Positions 7,091-12,901 of a stretch of DNA of 34,813 bases are shown piece by piece. The position numbers and the translations under genes were made by a program. This DNA comes from an uncultured Collinsella sp. GTDB taxonomy: Bacteria; Actinomycetota; Coriobacteriia; Coriobacteriales; Coriobacteriaceae. The stretch is taken from positions 1 through 34,813 of the forward strand of contig CALJDJ010000077.1 of NCBI GenBank assembly GCA_938023705.1. Direction: 5' to 3'. The notes beneath the pieces are model-generated. The model ran no database searches and was not told the origin of the DNA. It saw nothing but the letters and a program-made list of their open reading frames with translations. Position 1 is the first letter of the stretch. Each line of letters starts with the position of its first letter.

Positions 7091-9478
7091 TTAGCCAATT
7101 AAAGAAATAATGCGCGCAATATTCTGACCATACGTGTCACCCGGAACAGCCCAGCGGCCATTTAAATCTTCCAAATATGGCGCAACTCCGAGAAAACCCT
7201 TAGACTGAAGGACTTCATATCGAGGATCCACACAAGTGTTATTCAACGCCGCACCAGTAGCATATCCTTTAAGATGCTGGACTTGGGCAAGCAAGCCCTG
7301 ATATACATCGTCAAATCTAGCGCCTCCCGATTGTTGATTGACGGCGCCCAGTCCGGCGAAATTGCACTGATTCGGCTTTACGGAACCTCCAAATTGCAAC
7401 CATCCAGTCTCAAGCATAGCCTGAGCAAAAACAACTTCCGGACGAACCCCTTCAGAAACAGCGGCTTCGACAATTAATGAACAAAAATCACGAATAGTAG
7501 GTGCTCCCTTTGAAACAAATTCGTCTGAGGGATATGTATGTCCTGTTGATTCATATAAGTTCACCATAGCATCAACTGAAGTCTGCAGACTTCCCATAAT
7601 TGGAGTACCCTCCACCGTGACCTTGCGGGTCAGGTGCCTCTCGGCGGAGCCGTCGATCACGTCGAGGTAGACGGTGTACTCGCCCGGCTCGGTCGGGGTC
7701 CACTCGCAGGAGGAGGAAGCGGAGGGCTGCTGGGCGACGCCCCACTTGGCCCAGCCGCCCTTCTCCCAGACGAACTTGTACTTGAGGCCGGAGGCGTCGC
7801 CGGACACCTTGGCCTGCAGCTTGACCGGCTTGCCGCAGCGGGCGTCGCCCGAGACTTCGAGCGACTCAAGAGACCAATTAACAACTTTGTATTTAGAAGT
7901 GCTAGTCACATACCCATTGGAGTCAATGACATCAGCATAGATCTCATATTCACCAGCCTGGGGCAGGGTCCAAGAAATCGACGGCGAAGTTAAGTCTTGA
8001 CCGATTACACCCCAATTGGAATCACTCCAATCAGACCCAGCCCTATGCCAAACAAACTTATATCTAAGGCCATCAGTCTTGCCGCTAACATTTACACCGA
8101 TTTTTACCGTTGACCCCGCATGCCCCAGTTCTTCCGAGAAGGAAATTCCATTGACGGAGTAGGGATGCGGGAACTGCGCGATGATTGCGGCAGCGTCAGC
8201 CTCGCCAAGACGGCGGCAACCATCGTCCGAGAAATAGTTGACCACATCACCGTAATTCGAGATAAAGCCATGTTCGATAAGAATACCTGGAATTCCCTGC
8301 TCGCGAGCGCAGCGGATAACGGCGAACTCGTCGCCTACCTCCATTTGAAATACGCCGCGGCATGTTAGTCCCATAGCAGCAAGGTTGTTCATGACCTTGT
8401 TGGCAAGCTCAACAGAGACCTGCGTGTAGTCGGTGCCATTTGCGGTAGGAGCATAAACTTCTGCGCCGTGAGCTCCAGAAGACCCAGAGTTGATATGAAA
8501 GCTAACAAAGGCCTGCGCGCCCTGATCAATGCAGCGCTGTACGCGATAAAGATAATCATTGCTGGGATAGTAGCCAGACTGCTCGCGCGCAAGAACGATC
8601 TTAAAGCCGTAAGCTTCAAGTTTATTTTTGCAGGCTGTCATGATCTTCCAGGTAAGGTCGGCTTCACTCTTGCCATTTCCCTGCGCGCCGGAATCAACTC
8701 CGCCATGACCGGCATCAAGTGCAATCACCCCAACATTGCGCGCGGAGCGCTCAGCGTAGGTAGATATGCCATCAGGCGAATCAGCGCATTCCAATGCCTG
8801 TTGAATCGACTGGGCCTCAACGGCATTACCATCGCCGTCCGCATAGTAAACAGAAGTGCCCTCGGAGCTCACGGAGCTATCAACAACCGTAAACGAATAA
8901 TTCCTGTCAGAGAGATCCACTACATGTTCAGTGCCATCACCCTGCAAAACGTAGGTTATCGAAGTCAAAAAATAAGTATTGGATTTCAACGTCGAGCCAA
9001 ATACAAAAGCAGCCGAATTACCAGCTGATTCAGATGCAACCGTGGTTCCCTGTACTCCATTGGCACTTACATAGTTAAGCATTGCGGAAGCAAGGGTGTC
9101 GCCGTCATCGGGAGTAGCAAAGGCGACAACTTGATCAGTCCCGCCGGGAAGACTCGGGTAGGCAAGATATACATATTGGAAAGAGGAATCGACCGGTTCA
9201 GCCTGCTGATGGTTCTCAGATACATCAACGCCAAAATCCTCATCAGCCAATTCGTCAACGTTCGTTGCCGGCGATGAATCCTCAGCAGCGTCGACATCGA
9301 CAGAACCCGCATCACGCGAGGCCACGCCATCATCGTCTGCAGTCGCAACGTCCACGGCAGCGTCCGCAGACGGGACGTTGCTCACAGCGTAGACAGCAGT
9401 CACAGGACCTATCAAGGGTGAAATGGCCAAAAGACCAGCAAGAGAAAAAGCTGTTGAGGCACGCAATGCCTTTTTCAT
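7091..9478 (-). CDS. Secreted N-acetylmuramoyl-L-alanine amidase with glucosaminidase domain
   Basis: A 795-residue exported bifunctional autolysin. It has a signal peptide at residues 1-31, an acidic low-complexity region to about 95, and an unassigned beta-rich segment to 240. An Amidase_3 zinc domain follows at about 249-436, with zinc ligands His258 (DAGHGG), Glu272 (KSEADL) and His328 (SFHIN), and catalytic Glu402 (LIEHGF). Two Y-K-F-V-W modules occupy 450-535 and 540-625. The C-terminal domain (about 628-795) resembles endo-beta-N-acetylglucosaminidase, with Glu690 in AMLETGW. It would cut the amide between MurNAc and the stem peptide, and the glycan strand. The start is ATG at 9478 after GGGGGA. 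It leads a minus-strand group with the NlpC/P60-like gene and the flippase. Module 2 (about 7610-7860) is unusually GC-rich. Confidence 0.88.
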   Translation of the reverse strand: MKKALRASTAFSLAGLLAISPLIGPVTAVYAVSNVPSADAAVDVATADDDGVASRDAGSVDVDAAEDSSPATNVDELADEDFGVDVSENHQQAEPVDSSFQYVYLAYPSLPGGTDQVVAFATPDDGDTLASAMLNYVSANGVQGTTVASESAGNSAAFVFGSTLKSNTYFLTSITYVLQGDGTEHVVDLSDRNYSFTVVDSSVSSEGTSVYYADGDGNAVEAQSIQQALECADSPDGISTYAERSARNVGVIALDAGHGGVDSGAQGNGKSEADLTWKIMTACKNKLEAYGFKIVLAREQSGYYPSNDYLYRVQRCIDQGAQAFVSFHINSGSSGAHGAEVYAPTANGTDYTQVSVELANKVMNNLAAMGLTCRGVFQMEVGDEFAVIRCAREQGIPGILIEHGFISNYGDVVNYFSDDGCRRLGEADAAAIIAQFPHPYSVNGISFSEELGHAGSTVKIGVNVSGKTDGLRYKFVWHRAGSDWSDSNWGVIGQDLTSPSISWTLPQAGEYEIYADVIDSNGYVTSTSKYKVVNWSLESLEVSGDARCGKPVKLQAKVSGDASGLKYKFVWEKGGWAKWGVAQQPSASSSCEWTPTEPGEYTVYLDVIDGSAERHLTRKVTVEGTPIMGSLQTSVDAMVNLYESTGHTYPSDEFVSKGAPTIRDFCSLIVEAAVSEGVRPEVVFAQAMLETGWLQFGGSVKPNQCNFAGLGAVNQQSGGARFDDVYQGLLAQVQHLKGYATGAALNNTCVDPRYEVLQSKGFLGVAPYLEDLNGRWAVPGDTYGQNIARIISLIG
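7610..7860 (-). repeat. GC-rich aromatic repeat module, copy in amidase gene
   Basis: This segment encodes the second Y-K-F-V-W module of the amidase. Its composition jumps to very high GC at about 7610 and falls back at about 7862, within one open frame. The edges match the limits of one module, and part of it (7751-7780) is nearly identical to 6658-6687. This supports modular exchange rather than gradual drift. Confidence 0.6.
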
Positions 9479-9589
9479 ATCGAATCCCCCGTCACAAATA
9501 ATGTTACTAAGAGAAGATTATCTTACAATCCCCTCTGCATCGGAAGTCCAGTTATTCGAAGCGCGGGAATTGTTATAAAGGCAGACAGA

Positions 9590-9614
9590 AACCTGCTCTT
9601 ATAAAAAGCAGGTT
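9590..9614 (-). terminator. Hairpin, probable terminator of a degraded gene
   Basis: AACCTGCT (9590-9597) and AGCAGGTT (9607-9614) form a perfect 8-base stem with a 9-base loop. On the minus strand it directly overlaps the stop codon of the short hydrophobic frame ending at 9613 and is followed by a modest T-rich tract. It sits upstream of the amidase gene, so it would insulate that gene from transcription coming from 9.6-10.4 kb. Confidence 0.5.
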
Positions 9615-9892
9615 ACATTCTCAGCAAACTTTTGTTTTTTCGTCCTTCCATGGACACAGTGTTAGCTCTAGTTTTTGAAGCAATTGGCAGCGCCCCAAAC
9701 AGCGCAAGTGCAAGTGACACGAAAATCCACTGAAACACGCAATTCGTTTAAGCACGTGGCGGACGACGAAAGCATGTACACAGCCGCGAAATACAGCAAA
9801 ATGCCCCAATGTTTCGCTTGCATCAGAGGCGTCTGGGGCTTCATCGACAGTGAAACCTGGCTAACGCATTCAAGAAAAGCAGAGCGTGATCT
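9613..9892 (-). pseudogene. Remnant of a membrane-protein gene
   Basis: No long frame is open, but pieces in different minus-strand frames look protein-like. A 41-codon frame from GTG at 9738 to the stop at 9613 reads as a hydrophobic helix (FVSLALALFGALPIA) and a basic tail. Just upstream, in a second frame, is another hydrophobic stretch (WGILLYFAAVYMLSSS, about 9760-9815). Together they suggest the C-terminal transmembrane part of a larger envelope protein broken by frameshifts. The hairpin right after the stop fits a genuine gene end. I cannot name the family. Confidence 0.35.
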
Positions 9893-10183
9893 TCATGAAT
9901 CAAACACCAGTAAGCAACGCTCGCACGCGTCTTTGAATCTTCTAATGAGCAGAAGAGAGGGATCTAGGAGAGACCTAATAGTTCTTGGAATCTGGGAATC
10001 ATCGAACTCACCATCTTTAAACAAGAGAGAATCATATAGCTTCTTATCGTACCGTCTCGAAAAGATATGAGTGACCAGATGCACATCGTGGGCCTTTGAA
10101 AAACAATCTTCGTCCCTTAAAGATTCAGCAATATAACAACCGTCCCAATCAAAAAAGCCGAGATAACCCCGGCTGATAATCAA
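9893..10183 (-). CDS. Doubtful 96-residue hypothetical ORF
   Basis: An open frame of 96 codons from TTG at 10183. The sequence is fairly protein-like (FDWDGCYIAESL, charged C-terminus) but I recognise no domain. The first 12 codons lie exactly on an intrinsic terminator hairpin and its T-run (10151-10174), and no SD is seen at that start. It is either a remnant whose true 5' end is lost, or is expressed only when the terminator is read through. It lies just upstream of the degraded membrane-protein remnant and may once have been part of it. Confidence 0.3.
   Translation of the reverse strand: MIISRGYLGFFDWDGCYIAESLRDEDCFSKAHDVHLVTHIFSRRYDKKLYDSLLFKDGEFDDSQIPRTIRSLLDPSLLLIRRFKDACERCLLVFDS
10150..10174 (-). 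terminator. Intrinsic terminator after the structured leader
   Basis: On the minus strand AGCCGGG and CTCGGCT pair around a five-base loop (10156-10174, one G-U pair) and are followed at once by six T residues. This is a standard Rho-independent terminator. It ends the transcript running leftward through 10.4-10.18 kb, so that transcript is either a small RNA or a leader controlled by attenuation or antitermination. Confidence 0.75.
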
Positions 10184-10397
10184 AGAGGCGGTTTTCTGCT
10201 GGCTGTCAGCCGCGGCATCCTCACGGAAACCTAGTTGTCGCCGGAATTATAGTCCCCGGCGCGGACTCACCTTATCTCCCCGGTGCGGGCTCGATATCCT
10301 CTCGGATATCTAATCGTCTTGGACTTTTTACCTGCCCAAGCACACTACAGCTTTTACGTGCCGCCACACGAAGCTTAGCTCGTGGACTATTTTCTAA
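10175..10397 (-). ncRNA. Candidate structured leader RNA, family unknown
   Basis: Read on the minus strand, this region folds into several consecutive stems. CACGA/TCGTG lies near 10360-10383. GATATCC and GGATATC close a GAGA tetraloop (GNRA type, about 10292-10310). Two tandem 16-base elements of the form GAGYCCGCRCCGGGGA (10277-10292 and 10253-10268, 24 bases apart) come next. A GCCGG/CCGGC stem lies near 10240-10260, and a closing GGTTT/AAACC stem (about 10191-10232) encloses GGCT/AGCC. An intrinsic terminator follows. I compared it by eye with TPP, cobalamin, c-di-GMP, c-di-AMP, T-box, 6S, tmRNA and RNase P consensus features and it fits none. It may be a riboswitch-like or antitermination leader for the cell-wall/polysaccharide genes to its left, or a standalone small RNA. 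Confidence 0.5.
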
Positions 10398-10428
10398 AAT
10401 ATAGGCCTTCAAAGCAACTTGGGTTCAA
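10398..10428 (-). promoter_or_regulatory. Candidate promoter of the structured RNA
   Basis: On the minus strand TTGAAC (10423-10428) and TATATT (10398-10403) resemble -35 and -10 boxes with a 19-base spacer, a little longer than ideal. Initiation would fall at about 10390, just before the first stem of the structured RNA. Confidence 0.4.
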
Positions 10429-10528
10429 GCACGGACAAACAAAACAGGCACTGAATACAAGACTTGTTTATCAATAGTTATCAATCACATGCGTTACCAG
10501 CAAATATCGTAAGTCTCATACGCTGCGA

Positions 10529-10534
10529 TACAAT
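10529..10534 (+). promoter_or_regulatory. Candidate -10 box for the DUF4869 gene
   Basis: TACAAT at 10529-10534 lies 43 bases before the GTG start of the DUF4869 gene. No good -35 box is seen. A direct repeat of TTATCAAT lies upstream near 10467-10485. The promoter diverges from that of the structured RNA. Confidence 0.35.
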
Positions 10535-10576
10535 CAATCTTACCAAATGCTAAACCAGTAAGTCGAAGGGGCCAGC

Positions 10577-11026
10577 GTGCTAACAATTCACTATGGTGAT
10601 ATGGAAAACGTTATCTATAATACGTCGGTTTACTTCGATAACGTCTATTCGCCCGAATGGTTTCAAGATGCTTTTGCGCAGAGAATTATTAAATCCATTG
10701 ATAAGGGCGGCGTGGTTGGACCCGGCGCAATAAACACCAAGATCTTAGGCATCATCCCTCCTGAAAGGCTGTCGGGAGGCACCAAGACGCTGCTGCTCAT
10801 GCACTTCATGCCTCAGAACATATACAACGCCACAACCTGTGGCGACAATTGCGCTTACTGGATTCTGAGAATCGCCGCACAGCATGATCTGACAATCAAC
10901 CTCTACCATCTGATGGATTTTGGAAACGGCAAGTTCACGGCAACCGTTGCAAACACGGGTGATGTCGTTCACACGATGTTCGACCTTGTCCCTATAGCCG
11001 CAAAATGCCTAAGGGAGAACTCCTGA
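10577..11026 (+). CDS. DUF4869 family protein
   Basis: A 149-residue protein that matches the pattern of the DUF4869 family over its whole length: LTIHYGDMENVIYNTSVYF at the N-terminus, then IDKGGVVGPGAINTKILG, IPPERLSGGTKTLLL, a CGDNCAYW segment and INLYHLMDFG. The function of the family is not known. The start is GTG at 10577, with AAGGGG nine bases upstream. It is the only intact + strand gene between 3.4 and 19.8 kb. It sits next to a fragment of a second + strand frame and close to the Abi_2 gene, so it is probably accessory cargo. Composition is intermediate, unlike the GC-rich block to the right. Confidence 0.75.
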   Translation: MLTIHYGDMENVIYNTSVYFDNVYSPEWFQDAFAQRIIKSIDKGGVVGPGAINTKILGIIPPERLSGGTKTLLLMHFMPQNIYNATTCGDNCAYWILRIAAQHDLTINLYHLMDFGNGKFTATVANTGDVVHTMFDLVPIAAKCLRENS

Positions 11027-11135
11027 CGCACGTTTTCGATATGATAAGAGCCGCTTGAACGAGGAGTACTTGAACCCCACCGCTCTTGCAGCTCTTGAGG
11101 ATACTTTGCCGGAACTTGGCATTACTTCGCACTAA
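11027..11135 (+). pseudogene. Fragment of a gene following DUF4869
   Basis: Directly after the DUF4869 stop, in the next frame, about 36 codons read as a plausible protein C-terminus (FRYDKSRLNEEYLNP, then ALAALEDTLPELGI) ending with TAA at 11133. There is no ATG or GTG start and an in-frame stop lies just upstream, so this is the tail of a gene whose front was lost, or the frameshifted tail of DUF4869 itself. Its last bases overlap the start of the 192-bp repeat. Confidence 0.4.
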
Positions 11136-11318
11136 AGCGAGAAGTACTCGCTCTCGGCAGATAGGTTCGGCCCCAACCACGGATCACCGTTGAGGAAGAG
11201 CTCCGGCGAGCGCTGCATGAACAGCGCCTGCTCGCGCTTCCAGCGGCGCAGTTTTTCTTCATTGACCTCTTCCCTGCCGCCCGAGGTGAACTCGTAGTGG
11301 CACAGCTCGGCATAGGGC
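11127..11318 (-). pseudogene. Duplicated 3' end of the GT2 gene (left direct repeat)
   Basis: These 192 bases align without gaps to 12710-12901, the 3' end of the 828-residue glycosyltransferase gene, with about 19 differences (roughly 90% identity by hand count). They encode the last 62 or so residues, including the same C-terminus (NLSAESEYFSL) and stop. There is no upstream coding sequence, so it cannot be functional. The divergence is too high for a very recent duplication and suggests the copy came with the insert from another strain's allele. Confidence 0.85.
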
Positions 11319-11472
11319 ATTTGCCCTCCTCCAACAAAACACTGTCACTAACTTAGCCCACCAACCTCGCCATTTGTTAAGCAACAAGTGCGAGCGGTAG
11401 GTATTGATCTACAACCGTTGGGGATTGAAAAAAGCAGTAGCCGAAAACGTAATATCTTCCGATTTGCGCGGC

Positions 11473-11510
11473 ATAAAAAAATAGAGGGCGTCCCATAAAG
11501 AGAAGCCCCC
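11473..11510 (-). terminator. Intrinsic terminator of the Abi_2 gene
   Basis: On the minus strand GGGGGC (11505-11510) pairs with GCCCTC (11484-11489) across a 15-base loop. A T-rich run with seven consecutive T residues follows. It lies 54 bases past the stop codon of the Abi_2 gene. Confidence 0.65.
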
Positions 11511-11563
11511 TTGCAAAACGGCCGAACCGCTTTTCGAAGTGGAAAATATTTTGCACCAGATGC

Positions 11564-12577
11564 CTAGGAATCGCAAGAAGGCATATCTTCAGCGTCACAG
11601 AAATACCATGCGCCGATCACTTTCGACAAAAACGAGAAGGAGGAAGTTATGACCTCCGCACCTTTATAGTAGTTGATGTTGCGATTTGCCCTAGAAATAA
11701 ACTTGGAAAGCGATTGTGCTTTGTGCTTAATAACGCCTTTAGACGACACCTCTTTGTGCAGATATAGCGTTGTGACAATCTGGCGTATTCGCTCATTGCT
11801 CATCCTTGCCTTACGCTGATAAGAGCCAATCCCATCTATTTTGCTCAATGCCTTCATAACACCGTTATTCGCCCTTCGGGCATTCTCACCCGAAGCAAGA
11901 CCATTAAGAATGCAACTATTGTGAGCACACGCGTTGCGGAGATCTTTTGCCACGCGAAGCAAATAAAACCTATCGCGAAGCTCATCATCGTCAAACCGTT
12001 TGGCGCAAAACAAAATGAATGAATTAAAGGCGCCAAAGGTAATAACTTCCAGAAAGGCCCAGACAGGCATATTAAAACCACTGTATTTTGCAAGAATGCC
12101 TGCAGAATAGGCACTCGACTCACAACGTGAAATCTCTTTTTTGACCCAGTTGGTCACATTCCCCTTGCTATCAAATGTATCCTGCTCGCTTAAATAGTCT
12201 TGAACGATTTCGTAACCGTCCTCGGCATGCTGCTCTATCCTGCCCAGCAAGTCAACTTTGCAGAAGTGCTCAATATCAAGAGTGAGCGAAATCATCTCGT
12301 TTCGAAGCAACATATCAATAATCGAAAGGTCAACAAGCATCTTGAAATCTAAGTTGACATATTCACCCTTGCGTTTTCCATCAGAAACCTTTGGAAATCC
12401 GGTGCGGTACGAGCGCAAGCGAAAGTAATTGTTGTTCTTCGTCAGATACTCGACCGCCTCTGCCTCGCTCATATAGCGGAAACGGACACCCTTGCTCTTA
12501 AGATGGGAGACTTGTTCCCAAGGAGTAAGCCAAGGCTTTTGATCGCACATATCTTGTTGACGAATAGGACTATTCAT
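11564..12577 (-). CDS. Abi_2 (AbiD/AbiF-like) HEPN abortive-infection protein
   Basis: A 337-residue protein of the Abi_2 family. Members such as AbiD and AbiF of lactococci abort phage infection, and the fold is a HEPN ribonuclease. The N-terminal signature is present (EQVSHLKSKGVRF, then YLTKNNNYFRLRSYR). The later helical region ends with Arg214-Asn-Ala-Cys-Ala-His219, the R-x4-H active site of HEPN nucleases, in the usual DLRNACAHN context. It therefore looks intact and may cleave RNA when phage infection is sensed. It has its own terminator and is a single-gene cassette lying between two direct copies of the 3' end of a glycosyltransferase gene, which points to recent insertion as defence cargo. 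The target and trigger are not visible. Confidence 0.85.
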   Translation of the reverse strand: MNSPIRQQDMCDQKPWLTPWEQVSHLKSKGVRFRYMSEAEAVEYLTKNNNYFRLRSYRTGFPKVSDGKRKGEYVNLDFKMLVDLSIIDMLLRNEMISLTLDIEHFCKVDLLGRIEQHAEDGYEIVQDYLSEQDTFDSKGNVTNWVKKEISRCESSAYSAGILAKYSGFNMPVWAFLEVITFGAFNSFILFCAKRFDDDELRDRFYLLRVAKDLRNACAHNSCILNGLASGENARRANNGVMKALSKIDGIGSYQRKARMSNERIRQIVTTLYLHKEVSSKGVIKHKAQSLSKFISRANRNINYYKGAEVITSSFSFLSKVIGAWYFCDAEDMPSCDS

Positions 12578-12709
12578 TGCGCTCTCCAGCGTATTTGATG
12601 AAATAACAAATCTAATTTTATCCTAACTGTAAATACCTAATAAACAGCCGGACGCTCATGCAAATACATCATGGCACGCCGCCGCCCTATGCTGGATTTC
12701 CACATCACC

Positions 12710-12901
12710 TCGCACTATAGCGAGAAGTACTCGCTCTCGGCAGATAGGTTCGGCCCCAACCATGGATCGCCCGTCAAGAAAAACTCAGGCCAGCGCTGCA
12801 TGAACAGCGCTTGCTCGCGCTTCCAGCGGCGCAGCTTTTCCTCGTTGGCTTCTTCCCTGCCGCGCGAGGTGAACTCGTAGTGGTACAGCTCGGCATAGGG
12901 C
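12710..12901 (-). repeat. Right direct repeat at the 3' end of the intact GT2 gene
   Basis: This is the intact-gene copy of the 192-bp sequence also found at 11127-11318, in the same orientation. The repeats are 1,583 bases apart start to start and enclose the Abi_2 gene. The repeat also marks the change from AT-richer accessory DNA on the left to uniform GC-rich DNA on the right. Confidence 0.85.

Noticed and set aside
9675..10070. 131-codon + strand frame
   Set aside because: No SD, no domain and an atypical composition. It lies over minus-strand remnants with membrane helices and is likely chance.
10175..10397. Assignment of the structured RNA to a known riboswitch, T-box, tmRNA, 6S or RNase P
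   Set aside because: Compared by eye with the conserved cores I remember (TPP, cobalamin, c-di-GMP, c-di-AMP, T-box AGGGTGG, tmRNA ends, RNase P GAGGAAAGTCC). None is present, so it is left unnamed.
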